Source: Caecitellus pseudoparvulus
Lineage: Eukaryota; Bigyra: Bicosoecida
Reading direction: 5' to 3'
NCBI GenBank assembly: GCA_965644315.1
Contig: CBFFRQ010000091.1
Span: 79,793-143,792, forward strand
Length of the DNA: 64,000 nt
The position numbers were made by a program, and so were the translations under genes. Below, piece after piece: positions 1-13,100 of this stretch; position 1 is the first letter of the stretch, and every line of letters starts with the position of its first letter. The notes beneath the pieces were generated by a model. That model ran no database searches and was not told where the DNA came from. It saw only the letters and a program-made list of their open reading frames with translations.

Positions 1-297
1 CGCTGGTGGCGTCTTCGGGGGGGCTTCCTCTGTGGTGGAGACACGGGCGGGTGTGCGGGAGGTGAGGGTGGGAGGAGGGCGGTGAGGGGGGGTGTGCGTC
101 CCCCCACCCCCCTCCCCACCACTGACCATACGCCGCCGCCTGCCGGGATGTAATGCAACAGCAGTCTTCCTGTCGCGGGCACTGCGCCCGTGTGTGTGCG
201 TGTGAGTGCATTGGCGGGACAGCAAAGAACAGAACAACCCGAACACCGAGAACACACAGATTCCGCAACACACACACACGCACACACCGCGGGGGCG
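1..297. other. No gene recognised at left edge
   Basis: This stretch follows the stop codon of the minus-strand membrane protein gene and runs to the window edge. It contains short G and C runs and CA-rich sequence (about 260-290) but no convincing exon. A TGCATTAC element on the minus strand (about 147-158) lies where a 3'-end signal of the neighbouring gene would be expected. Confidence 0.5.
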
Positions 298-2146
298 TCA
301 CCTGCCCCGACGCCGAATGCGCATTGCTCCGCCCAGCCCCACCCCTGCCGGGGCGGGGTGTCGCCGCCCTCCCCCCCCTGACAGTATCCCGGAGCGCGCC
401 GCTGCCGTGGGCCCATGCCCCGCAGCCGCTGCGGCGGAGGCGGAGGAGGACTTGACTGGGGCGCGGGCGGCGGCGGTGGCAGCCTTGCCGGCTGACTTGC
501 TGAGGGGGTTCACCTTCACCCGTGCGCCGTCTGTGAACAGCGCCGTCAGCTGCACGCCCTGCAGCCCGTCACCGTGCCGGATGCCAGAGGTGTTGGACCG
601 GGCCCGCATGGAGGCGGCGACGTCCAGGGGGTTCCGCATGCCCCCGCCGCCCCCGCCGCCGCTCATGGCGCCCAGCACTGTGTCGCCCAGGGCGGCACTG
701 GTGACACCGCCCTCCGCCGGGGCTGCTTGCGCCGTCGGACGCCGTCGGCGCCGGGGGGCGAAGTCCAGGGTCAGCGTGGCGAGGGGAGGCAGCGCCGACA
801 CAGAGACGGGGCGTGCCGTCTGGCGTGCAGCCAGCTGCTCTGTAATGGTCAGGCTGTCGCGCAGGCTGGAGTGCCCTGTGGGGGGCAGGGGGGTCACGGG
901 GTCCACCACCAGGCTGGGCCGGTGCTTCATGGCCAGGACACTGGCCCGGCGGCGAGAGGAGCCCGACTCCACATCCCCCTTGCCGGGGGCGGGCAGGGCC
1001 GGTGGCTTGGACCGGCCCATGCGGGTGAGCAGGAACACGGCAGCCAAGAACACGACGCCCCCTGCGGCGATGCCGAGGATGGCGGGCAGGGGCAGCCCGG
1101 CGGCGGCGGCGTCGGCGCCGCCGCCGTCATCGTCCCCGAACCGGTTGTTGTTGATGATGTCATCCAGATTGTCCACTGGCACCGTGACGCTGGGGGACAC
1201 GCTGGGGGACACGCTGGGCGAGCGGCTGGGCAGAGGCGTCGGCGTGCGGGAGGGGTCCACACAGTCGTCACTGCCAGTGCTGGCGTCATCCCGCACGCCG
1301 CCACAGTTGCGGATGGGGGAGGCTGAGGCGCTGGGCGTGGCCTGCTGCAGGCTCCGGGGGTCCTCCCACGCTCGCGAGGCGCTGGGCGTCGGCCACGGCG
1401 CCTTGCGCACGCCCTGGCCACTTCCCGGGCCGCCTGCACCAGGCACCGACGGCGCCCGAGCTCCGACATAGGCACATGCCACAGCAGCGCCGACGCCGGG
1501 CTGGCAACGCGCCGAGGAACAGCGCACCTCCACGCTGGACTTGGCCTGCTGAGCCTGCCACTGCAGGGCACAGGTGCTGGGAGATGTGCACCCTGTCGAG
1601 GGTCCCTGCAGCGCCTGCCCTGCTGCAGTGATGAGGCGGCCGAGGCTGGAGCGTTGCCAGGCGCTGTGAGGCGTGTGCAGGGCGCACAGCATGCCAGGTT
1701 GCACAGCAACAGTGCCACTGCATATTGGCCCGCGCTGCCCACGCCTGTGCCTGCGTAGGGCGCGGTGGCAGGAGGGGGTAGGTGCTGCAGGCTACCGAAG
1801 CTTGCCGGCGTCGCAACGCGGCCAGCCAGGCCTTCACTACGCACCGCTCACACGTGGCGTTCAGAGCCTGGACGAGGGCTTGGGCGCCTGGACCATGGCT
1901 AGGCGCGTGCTTGGCGCCCACTGCTTGCCTTTCCCCGCCTGCACTGCCCTGGATTGCCCCTGTGAGCTCCCAACGCACGTGCACCTTGCCAACCTCCGCA
2001 ACTTGCCTCCAAGCCCGACCGTGCCACACCACTGCATCGTGCAGAAACGCAGACCCGCTCACTTCAAGAGGGTGCACAAGGGCAGCCAAGCAGAGCAGCG
2101 CCATCACGGCCAGCGGCCTGGGCCACGCCCTACCTTGCCGCAGCAT
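298..2146 (-). CDS. Single-pass type I membrane protein, unknown function
   Basis: Two exons on the minus strand, 2146-1845 and 1750-298, joined across a 94-bp GT-AG intron with a GTGCGT donor; the product is about 584 aa. The start was chosen because it places a hydrophobic signal-peptide-like segment (MALLCLAALVHPLEV) close to the N terminus. A cysteine-containing ectodomain follows, with a Cys pair pattern around the splice joint. Next come a Ser/Pro/Thr stalk with repeated SPSV units, an acidic Asp/Asn patch and one membrane helix (LPAILGIAAGGVVFLAAVFLL). The cytoplasmic tail is long, basic and rich in Gly, Ala and Ser. I recognise no known domain. The layout suggests a surface receptor or cell-surface protein; that is inferred from topology only. 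Confidence 0.65.
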
Positions 2147-2309
2147 GATGCGCTCAGCCCTCAAGCGCAGGTCTCCGAGCCGGGCCCTGCCCACGCCGCT
2201 GCGCCGGCCGACATGCGTCGACAGGGGGTGAGACGCAGGGAGTACACCCTGTGTGCCCCTTGCCATACTTTGAGTCACGTGCATTGTGCGTGCAGGCGCC
2301 TCCTGGCCG

Positions 2310-3849
2310 TCACTTGCCTGCCCACGCCCCATGCCCCAGCCACGCCTTGACCAGCTGGCCCATCCGGGCAGCAGCAGGGGGCGTCACGGCAGGCGCGCCG
2401 TTGGAGGCAGGCACGAGCCCCCCCCACCACATGACGTACTTCACCCCAACACCGCCCACCTGCTCTTTACGGGCCACTGCCGCAGCTGCGTGGGCCATGA
2501 TGCCCCTGTCCAGGGTCATGTTGAAGCCAGGCAGGAAGGGTCTGCGAGGGGGGGGTGAGGGGGGGGGTGAGGAGGGTGTGGGCGCCTCACGCTTTGCGAG
2601 GGCTCACCTGAACCACACCAGCACCGGCTTCAGCAGCTGCAGGATGGCGGGAGTCAAGTGAGTCATCACGGCGCCAGGGCACACCACCACTGACTGCACC
2701 TGTGACGCACTGGCCAGATCAGCCTGCGCAGGGGGGTGGGGAGGCGGCACGATCACAGTGCTGCCGCTCAGCAATGCGCCACGCCAGCACTCACACTGTA
2801 CAGGTCAGTAGCGAACTTGGCCTCGCCATAGCTCTCGCCGTGGCCACCCGTCACGTTCACCTCCCCCTCATGCTCCGCCGGTGGTGGCGCCAGCGCCTCC
2901 CACACCAGGTGTGCCGCTGACGCCGCCCTGGAGCCAGACCACACCACCCGCCCTCCCGCCTCGTCGTCGTGCACTCGCCCTGGCGCCAGCAGCAGCCGCA
3001 GCTGCTCGATGAGCAGTGCATGCCCCAGCACGTGCGTTGCAAAGACATTGGGGGCGCCGGCGCACGAGTAGTTGTGACCCCACAGCGGCTGCGGCAGGAA
3101 GTGCACGCCAGCAGCGTGGGCGCGCCCTGTCTCGAAGAAGTGTGGGATGGCAGCGCGCAGTGTGGCCTCCACAGCCACGCCCCAATTCATGCGCTCCACA
3201 GGCATGTTCCCGGCGTTGCAGAACAACACATCCAGGCGACGCAGGCTGCGCGGAGGGGGGCGTGGGGCGCATGTCTACGCGGCTGCGCTGCTCTGCGGCG
3301 GCGAGGCTCACCTGGCGCGCAGGGAGGAAGCTGCCTTGCGAATGCTGGCGGGGTCCGCCACGTCCACCACGCACAGCTGCAGCTTGGCGCCAGGCACAGC
3401 CTCGCGGATGGCCTGCAACGCAGCATGCCCACGCTGAGCGCTCCGGCACCCCATGATCACCTCCACACCTTGCTCTGCTAGCCGCTTGCACAAGTGAAAG
3501 CCAATGCCACTGCGCATAGTTCCAGGGGCACCGCAATTTCCGCAGCTGCTCCGCGGCGTGGCGCGCCCCTCACACACCTGTTTGCGCCTGTGACCATGAC
3601 AGTGAAGCCATTCGTTCGCTTTGACAGTGTTCCCGCCAGCTCCAAGCTCTCCTTCAACATCTGCGACCACAGCATGCGCCAGGGCGCTACTTTTGCCAGC
3701 AAGCGACACGCTGCCGCTGCGCCACAGCGTACCTTCTTCTCGGCAGCGTCCTGCAGGAACCCTGCCACGACCAGGGCCACGGCAGCGACAAGTGCCACGA
3801 TGCCAACCCACTGCCACAGGCCCACGTCGGCCAGCGTGGAGGTGTCCAT
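2310..3849 (-). CDS. HSD17B7: 3-ketosteroid reductase, HSD17B7/ERG27-like short-chain dehydrogenase
   Basis: Six exons on the minus strand: 3849-3733, 3660-3578, 3509-3312, 3245-2795, 2723-2608 and 2541-2310, joined in frame across GT-AG introns of 66-72 bp; the product is 398 aa. The spliced protein has the dinucleotide-binding motif TGANSGIG, the NAG motif, a catalytic Ser region (VVWSGSR) and the YxxxK active site in SYGEAKFATDLYS. The ATDLYSV stretch and the following VVCPG match the HSD17B7/ERG27 branch of SDR enzymes, which reduces the 3-keto group of sterol intermediates during C4 demethylation at the ER. Unusually, a hydrophobic helix (residues about 15-30) precedes the Rossmann fold and probably anchors the N terminus. 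The family is clear; the substrate is inferred from it. Confidence 0.85.
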
Positions 3850-4171
3850 GCCACTCAACTGGCCAGTTGTCCGGACAGGGCTTCACGCAGTCTGCTGGCA
3901 CAGAGCAACACTTGCCTTGGCTGAAAACCACACAAGGCGCCGCTGCAAGACAGCGAAGGGCCGAATGTGGTGTTTGCAGAGGTGCTGAAGGTTGCGGGAG
4001 CGCTCGAAAAGTGCCATTTCTGGCGACTTGCGCTTCGGGCACCTGAACAATTGAACAGCAGATGTAGTGGGGGAGAGCCCAAATGCAGACTGCTTACATA
4101 TCCGTCCCTTTTAATACCGATGAAAGGAGAACACTGAATTGCGAAAAACGAACCAGAACATCATGTGCCCA
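3850..4171. other. Intergenic, upstream of the HSD17B7-like gene
   Basis: About 320 bp lie between the start of the reductase gene and the 3' end of the large repeat gene; both are on the minus strand. The stretch next to 4100-4160 is more A/T-rich than its surroundings. It should hold the reductase promoter and the terminator of the repeat gene, but I see no defined element. Confidence 0.5.
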
Positions 4172-7100
4172 TCACAACCACCCGGCATCGCCACTTCCCT
4201 CCCCATACCGCATGGCAGTCTTGCCGCGCACCCCCACCACCCGCACAGGGGACGCCGGTGCTGGCGTGTCAGGCCCGGTAGTCGGCTCACCGCCCCCCTG
4301 CCCCTCCTGCAGCGCCCCCACCAGCGCAGCATACGCCGCTGTCCGGTGCTGCACAGGGTTCCGCAAGCGAGGCTTGGTGGCCACTGGACCTCGCCGCTTG
4401 CTGGGTGCCCGGAGTGTAGCAGCGTACGCCGCCGCGCGCTCCCGGGCTGACAGCTTGGGCGGCGGCGCAGGGGACGGCGCCAGGGCAGCGGCAGCCTCCG
4501 CCGCCCGTCGCCGGTCCCGATCACTGGGCGCGGCGGGGTGGGGCAGTGGCACGTCCACCGCCCGCACAGCACTGACGGGCGCCACACGAGGGGGGGGAGG
4601 GGGGGTGCTGGGGGCCTCCGACGCTGGCACAGCTGGGGCGGGGGCGCTGACCCCCCCCCCAGGTGCACGCAGCGCTGCCTGCACAGCTGACGCCGCCGCT
4701 GCTGCGGCTGCCTCGGCCGCCTGCTCCTGGGCTGCGGTGGGTGGGGGTGTGGCAGGTGTGGCGGCGGCGGCCGCACCGCTGCGCGCGTTGGAGCGGGGTC
4801 GAGCCAGCGCCTCACGTGCAGCTGCCACTGCCGCAGACAGCACAGCTTGACTGCTGTGCATGAAGGAGACGGTGTCTGCTGCGGCGTCTGCCAGCTCCAG
4901 CCCCTGGGCTGACAGCTCCCCCACAGCCCGCTGCAGGTCACTGTGGTCTTGCACAGGCGTCGCCACCACAGTGCGTGGCGGTGGCGTGGGCGCAGGGGGG
5001 GCCTCCGTGGACTGTGCGGCTGCACCGCTGCGCGGGACGACTGTGGCTGTATCAGGGGCCATGCCGTCCTCGTACGGGGGCGCCCGGTCCGCCTCCCGCA
5101 CACTGGTGCGAGCCACTGCCGAGGCGGGGTCAGCCGGCGAGCGGGGAGTGCATGCAAAGCCAGACGGGGCGGCGCAGGGAGCAGGCGGGGGGGTCACCTG
5201 CCCCACCTGCCGGACCCGCCCCCCTGCTCCCGGCACGTGCAGTGTGGTTGCCACACCCCCCTTCACAGACCTCCGCCTACCCGAGGTGTGTGCGGGGGGG
5301 GCGCCAGGGGGGGGGTGTCGCGGTGGAGGGGGCAGCTCTGCTCCCAGTGCAGGCGTCTCTGGCGCACGGGCGGAACCCCCCTCCCGCTTCAACACGTGGG
5401 GGGCGGCGTCTCGGGGCACCTTGAACGTCACCGTGGCGCCCTTGGGGGATGCCGTCATGGTGGGCCCCTTGCTCGCTTCTTCTCGAACGGGGTAGCCACC
5501 GCCCGGACCTGCGGCAGGCTGTGGCGGCGGGGCGTACGAACGCGCTCCTTCCAGCCGCTCAGCCTGCAGCAGGCTCAGACGGAAGGCGCGTGTGCTGCGG
5601 CCCAAGTCGTAAGGGTGCACTGACAGTGTGCTGGCGGTCAAGTGCTGGCTGGACCCTTGCTCGCTGGACGGGGGGGAGAGTGGCTCACCCCCCTCCTCCT
5701 CACTCTCACGTGACTCTGCCTCGGCAATGCTGCCGCTGTCAGAGTGCGCCTCGGACAACGGACTGTGGGGCCTCACCGCGTCACTTGCCCACCGCTGGGA
5801 AGCAGGGGTGTAGTCTGCTGCTCCCCCAGGCACACTCCGCGCCCCGGGCACCACCATGACTGCACCCTGCGCGCCTTCCTCCCGCCCAGAAGGGGTGCTC
5901 GCCCCACCCACGGCGACACGGGTGCAGTGGTGCGGGGACAAGGCAGGCGGAGGGCTGGCGCGAAGCAAGCCTTGCCGGGAGCGTGTGGCAAGGGAGGCAG
6001 CCTCGCGTCCCGCCATGTCGGAGTGCCGGCCTGCAGCACGCCGCAGCAGTTCCTGCTTCCCCTGCACCACGCGCATGCTGGTGAACGGCGATCCTGGGGT
6101 GGAGAGCGCCAGAACCTCGCTTGCTGGGCGGTGGCGTCCAGAGGAGCGGCCAGCGTGCCAGGAGCTCTCTTGCGCTCTAACAGTGGCGTCGAGGGCGGAC
6201 CATGCACCACCTCCCGGCAGACTGTGCAGTGCGCTGCTGGTCAAGCTATCACCATGCATGCTTTGGGCGGTGGAGTAGGAGCTCAACCCCCCACCAGGCG
6301 TCAAAGCTTCCGAGCCAGGCCATGGGACGTGCACTCGAACAACGTGCTCAACCGGTGCAGCAGTGGCCCGATGTGCCTGCGACACACCAGGTGGCATCAT
6401 GCCCACGCCCCCCACACTGGACCCCACCATGCCCCCGCCCGACACACCAGGCGGCATCATGCCCACGCCCCCCACACTGGACCCCGCCACGCCCCCGCCC
6501 GACACACCAGGCGGCATCATGCCCACGCCCCCCACACTGGACCCCACCATGCCCCCGCCCGACACACCAGGCGGCATCATGCCCACGCCCCCCACACTGG
6601 ACCCCACCATGCCCCCGCCCGACACACCAGGCGGCATCATGCCCACGCCCCCCACACTGGACCCCGCCATGCCCACACTCGACACACCAGGTGGCATCAT
6701 GCCCACGCCCCCCACACTGGACCCCACCATGCCCCCGCCCGACACACCAGGCGGCATCATGCCCCCGCCCCCCACACTGGACCCCGCCATGACCCCGCCC
6801 GACACACCAGGCGGCATCATGCCCACGCCCCCCACACCAGGCGGCATCATGCCCACGCCCGACACACCAGGCGGCATCATGCCCCCGCCCCCCACACTGG
6901 ACCCCGCCACGCCCACACCCGACACACCAGGCGGCATCATGCCCACGCCCCCCACACTGGACCCCGCCATGCCCACACTCGACACACCAGGTGGCATCAT
7001 GCCCACGCCCCCCACACTGGACCCCGCCATGCCCCCGCCCGACACACCAGGCGGCATCATGCCCACGCCCCCCACACTGGACCCCGCCATGCCCCCGCCC

Positions 7101-10100
7101 GACACACCAGGTGGCATCATGCCCACGCCCCACTCACTGGACCCCGCCATGCCCCCGCCCGACACACCAGGCGGCATCATGCCCACGCCCCCCACACTGG
7201 ACCCCGCCACGCCCCCGCCCGACACACCAGGCGGCATCATGCCCACGCCCCCCACACTGGACCCCGCCATGCCCCCGCCCGACACACCAGGTGGCATCAT
7301 GCCCACGCCCCCCACACTGGACCCCGCCACGCCCACACTCGACTCACCAGGCGGCATCATGCCCCCACCCCCCACACTGGACCCCGCCATGCCCCCGCCC
7401 GACACACCAGGCGGCATCATGCCCACGCCCCCACACTGGACCCCGCCATGCCCCCGCCCGACACACCAGGCGGCATCATGCCCACGCCCCCCACACTGGA
7501 CCCCGCCATGACCCAGCCAGACACACCAGGCGGCATCATGCCCACGCCCAACACACTGGACCCCGCCATGACCCCGCCCGACACACCAGGCGGCATCATG
7601 CCCCCGCCCCCCACACTGGACCCCGCCATGACCCTGCCCGACACACCAGGCGGCATCATGCCCCCGCCCCCCACACTGGACCCCGCCATGCCCCCGCCCG
7701 ACACACCAGGCGGCATCATGCCCACGCCCCCCACACTGGACCCCGCCATGCCCCCGCCCGACACACCAGGCGGCATCATGCCCACGCCCCCCACACTGGA
7801 CCCCGCCATGCCCCCGCCCGACACACCAGGCGGCATCATGCCCCCGCCCCCCACACTGGACCCCACCATGCCCCCGCCCGACACACCAGGCGGCATCATG
7901 CCCCCGCTCCCCACACTGGACCCCGCCATGCCCCCGCCCGACACACCAGGCGGCATCATGCCCACGCCCCCACACTGGACCCCGCCACGCCCCCGCCCGA
8001 CACACCAGGCGGCATCATGCCCACGCCCCCCACACTGGACCCCACCATGCCCACACTCGACACACCAGGCGGCATCATGCCCACGCCCCCCACACTGGAC
8101 CCCGCCACGCCCCCGCCCGACACACCAGGCGGCATCATGCCCACGCCCCCCACACTGGACCCCGCCATGTCCACGCCCCCACACTGGACCCCGCCACGAC
8201 CCCGCCCGACACACCAGGCGGCATCATGCCCCCGCCCCCCCCACTGGACCCCGCCATGCCCACGCCCCCCACACTGGACCCCGCCATGACCCTGCCCGAC
8301 ACACCAGGCGGCATCATGCCCCCGCCCCCCACACTGGACCCCGCCACGCCCACACCCGACACACCAGGCGGCATCATGCCCACGCCCCCCACACTGGACC
8401 CCACCATGCCCCCGCCCGACACACCAGGCGGAGGAGGTGGGCGAGATACTGGATGTGCGCCAGTTCTTGCACTTATCTTGAGTGAATCTGATGGCAGAAC
8501 CTGTGTGCCCACCGTGTCGACCAACAGCAAGCTCTGCGGCCCAGGATGGGCCTGTGGGCTGCTTGATCGGGTCGAATGAAGACTACGAGTCAGCAGTCCA
8601 GATGCTGTTCCTGCAGCTTCTGATGCTGAGTGCCGGAGCAAGTCCGATTCCTCCACTTCCACCAAGGCGCGCACAGCAGACAGCTCCGTGTCGTGTCTGG
8701 CTTGCAATGCAGCCTTCTCTGCATCATGTGCCTTCAACTCAGCTTCGATGCGGCGGCTTTCCTGCAGTGCAAGGCGATCAGCTTGCTCGGCGAGAGCTGC
8801 CTCTGTGGCAGCCATGGCATCTTCACTTGCTGCCACTTGCCGTCGCAGGGCAGAGATCTCCTCCTGAAACTGCCCCTCTCTTTCACGGGACGCGTCCAGT
8901 ACGTTGCGCATGTCCTGCAACTTCTCCACAAGCTTCATGGCAGACTCAGCAGACAAAGCACCTTCCGGCAGCTTGGGTTGGGCTTCAGTTGTTTCTGACA
9001 TTGCCTCTTGTGCTTCTTGCGCAGCCCTGGCCGCTTCGGCCTGGCTTGTTAAACTTTCCACGCGGTCCTCAAGCTGCGAGAGCTGCCGCTGCTGTTCGGC
9101 ACGAGCTTCAGCTGCTCGTATTTCCCGCTCCATATCCTTCAGCTGGAGCTCGAGCGCATCTGCATCGCGCTCAGCCTTCAGTCGTTGCAGGCCATCTGGT
9201 TGATCCTTCAGCTGACTTCTGACATCCGCCAGGACCTGCTTGGCAGCCTCCAAGTGCCCATACCGTTTCTGAAAGTTTGAGTGGCTTGCCGTCTCAGGTG
9301 CTTCCCCACCACTTGGCTCCCTTGCAGACTCGAGCATCCGTTGCAATGTGCCAAGCAGATGGTCTGCCGATCGTACAGCAGAGGCATCAACCGAACGTTC
9401 TTCCAGAGATTCCGGGCCCTCATGTGAGCTCACAGACTGATCTGACGTAAACGAAACAGATACAGGCGGGAACTGCCGCGTTCTCAGCAATGGGCGCACG
9501 CGGGGAGTGAGAGGCGCCGTGCGGAACGACGAGCCAAGCGAATGCATACCCACAGCAGTCCTTCCTTCAAACGAAGATCGCTTTGGCGTCTGAAGGACCA
9601 CTGGACGAGAGGTTAAATCTACATCTGGGGCAATCAATCTTGGTGATGCAAGCCGAGCCACAGCCCGCTGCAGCGCCGCCACATCCCCAACCGACACGCC
9701 GCCCCCCGACGCCAGACCCCCCACACCCACACGCACCACGTCCGACACACCCATCACACGGTCCACGCCCGGCACCTCACCACTGCCATCACGGCACCCC
9801 GCATCCACAACGTGCCCTGCCACTGCACCCACCATGTGCGGCAGGCCCTCATCCGACAGCCACGACAGGACCTCCGGAGACACGTGTGCCACACGCGGAC
9901 CCCCCCCTCCACCACTGCTGCTGCTGGTGCCGCTGCCCCCCTCCCCACGCGGCAGCATGACGCTCACGGCGTCACCCATGGGCCCTCCCACGCCCCGCCC
10001 ATCGCCCCCGGACGCCCGCCCCCCGCCCACACGAGACACAGCCCGCTGCAGCGCCGACACATCCCCAACCGACACGCCACCCCCCGACGCCAGACCCCCC

Positions 10101-13100
10101 ACACCCACACGCACCACGTCCGACACACCCATCACACGGTCCACGCCCGGCACCTCACCACTGCCATCACGGCACCCCGCATCCACAACGTGCCCTGCCA
10201 CTGCACCCACCATGTGCGGCAGGCCCTCATCCGACAGCCACGACAGGACCTCCGGAGACACGTGTGCCACACGCCGACCCCCACCACCACTGCTGCTGCT
10301 GGTGCCGCTGCCCCCTCCCCACGCGGCAGCATGACGCTCACGGCGTCACCCATGGGCCCTCCCACGCCCCGCCCATCGCCCCCTGACGCACGCCCCCCGC
10401 CCACACGAGACACAGCCCGCTGCAGCGCCGCCACATCCCCAACCGACACGCCGCCCCCCGACGCCAGACCCCCCACACCCACACGCACCACGTCCGACAC
10501 ACCCATCACACGGTCCACGCCCGGCACCTCACCACTGCCATCACGGCACCCCGCATCCACAACGTGCCCTGCCACTGCACCCACCATGTGCGGCAGGCCC
10601 TCATCCGACAGCCACGACAGGACCTCCGGAGACACGTGTGCCACACGCGGACCCCCCCCTCCACCACTGCTGCTGCTGGTGCCGCTGCCCCCCTCCCCAC
10701 GCGGCAGCATGACGCTCACGGCGTCACCCATGGGCCCTCCCACGCCCCGCCCATCGCCCCCTGACGCACGCCCCCCGCCCACACGAGACACAGCCCGCTG
10801 CAGCGCCGCCACATCCCCAACCGACACGCCGCCCCCCGACGCCAGACCCCCCACACCCACACGCACCACGTCCGACACACCCATCACACGGTCCACGCCC
10901 GGCACCTCACCACTGCCATCACGGCACCCCGCATCCACAACGTGCCCTGCCACTGCACCCACCATGTGCGGCAGGCCCTCATCCGACAGCCACGACAGGA
11001 CCTCCGGAGACACGTGTGCCACACGCGGACCCCCTCCACCACTGCTGCTGCTGGTGCCGCTGCCCCCTCCCCACGCGGCAGCATGACGCTCACGGCGTCA
11101 CCCATGGGCCCTCCCACGCCCCGCCCATCGCCCCCCGACGCACGCCCCCCGCCCACACGAGACACAGCCCGCTGCAGCGCCGCCACATCCCCAACCGACA
11201 CGCCACCCCCCGACGCCAGACCCCCCACACCCACACGCACCACGTCCGACACACCCATCACACGGTCCACGCCCGGCACCTCACCACTGCCATCACGGCA
11301 CCCCGCATCCACAACGTGCCCTGCCACTGCACCCACCATGTGCGGCAGGCCCTCATCCGACAGCCACGACAGGACCTCCGGAGACACGTGTGCCACACGC
11401 GGACCCCCCCCACCGCCACTGCTGCTGCTGGTGCCGCTGCCCCCTCCCCACGCGGCAGCATGACGCTCACGGCGTCACCCATGGGCCCTCCCACGCCCCG
11501 CCCATCGCCCCCTGACGCACGCCCCCCGCCCACACGAGACACAGCCCGCTGCAGCGCCGCCACATCCCCAACCGACACGCCACCCCCCGACGCCAGACCC
11601 CCCACACCCACACGCACCACGTCCGACACACCCATCACACGGTCCACGCCCGGCACCTCACCACTGCCATCACGGCACCCCGCATCCACAACGTGCCCTG
11701 CCACTGCACCCACCATGTGCGGCAGGCCCTCATCCGACAGCCACGACAGGACCTCCGGAGACACGTGTGCCACACGCGGACCCCCTCCACCACTGCTGCT
11801 GCTGGTGCCGCTGCCCCCCTCCCCACGCGGCAGCATGACGCTCACGGCGTCACCCATGGGCCCTCCCACGCCCCGCCCATCGCCCCCTGACGCACGCCCC
11901 CCGCCCACACGAGACACAGCCCGCTGCAGCGCCGCCACATCCCCAACCGACACGCCACCCCCCGACGCCAGACCCCCCACACCCACACGCACCACGTCCG
12001 ACACACCCATCACACGGTCCACGCCCGGCACCTCACCACTGCCATCACGGCACCCCGCATCCACAACGTGCCCTGCCACTGCACCCACCATGTGCGGCAG
12101 GCCCTCATCCGACAGCCACGACAGGACCTCCGGAGACACGTGTGCCACACGCGGACCCCCCCCACCGCCACTGCTGCTGCTGGTGCCGCTGCCCCCCTCC
12201 CCACGCGGCAGCATGACGCTCACGGCGTCACCCATGGGCCCTCCCACGCCCCGCCCATCGCCCCCCGACGCACGCCCCCCGCCCACACGAGACACAGCCC
12301 GCTGCAGCGCCGCCACATCCCCAACCGACACGCCACCCCCCGACGCCAGACCCCCCACACCCACACGCACCACGTCCGACACACCCATCACACGGTCCAC
12401 GCCCGGCACCTCACCACTGCCATCACGGCACCCCGCATCCACAACATGCCCTGCCACTGCACCCACCATGTGCGGCAGGCCCTCATCCGACAACCATGAT
12501 ACCATACTCTCGTCGACAGCAATGGCCTGTCCTTGATGACTAACCTCAACCACCTTTGGAAGATTCTGAGAGAGTGTGTGGTTGGGGGTTGATGTCTGTG
12601 CCCACGGTCCAGAATCAGTGAAGTCCCTGAGCATTTGCGCAGCTTGAGCCTGAGGTGTGGCTGGAAGTGGTTCCAGGTTCTGTTGCTTTGTAGCGCCAGG
12701 AGGCGTCCATGTACTGCGAGGAAGTCTTCCGGATGGAAAGGTAGGAGCTTGGCTTTCAGGGCTTGGCTCCTGCTTGTCTGGTGAAGCGTATGTTGGAGTT
12801 GAGGCGGGCTTCGTGGCAGCCCTAAGATCTGCCCTTTCAGTTGAGAGCGGAGGAGACGCCACTTCACCCGCTGCCCCTTGCACCAATCCCATGACGGTAC
12901 CACGCCCACCCTTGCCTCCTGGACCGCCGGGATGCTGGGGGGATGGGTGGCCGGGAGCGCTGCCGTGGGCCCCGCCATCAGTGGGTGGGTTCTGCTGTGA
13001 AGAAGACTCGGAAGCAAGTACACCATGGAGAGAATGACCTACTCTCTGTTGTGTTCCTGGGTACAAGGGGGGCTTGATTATGCGTCCCCTGGATGGGGTA

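Noticed and set aside
206-1471. 421-codon plus-strand frame opposite the membrane protein
   Set aside because: Composition is typical of antisense GC-rich DNA; the minus-strand reading gives a signal peptide, membrane helix and a clean intron.
5744-8485. Long plus-strand open frames across the minisatellite
   Set aside because: A 60-bp unit without stops keeps several frames open on both strands. Only the minus frame continues into non-repetitive, protein-like sequence on both sides.
6385-12500. CRISPR-like array
   Set aside because: Units are contiguous repeats with no variable spacers and lie within a spliced eukaryotic coding region.
9812-12536. Plus-strand open frames across the 375-bp array
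   Set aside because: They are antisense shadows of the repeat, begin or end at array edges, and are extreme in Pro/Thr/His with no unique extension.
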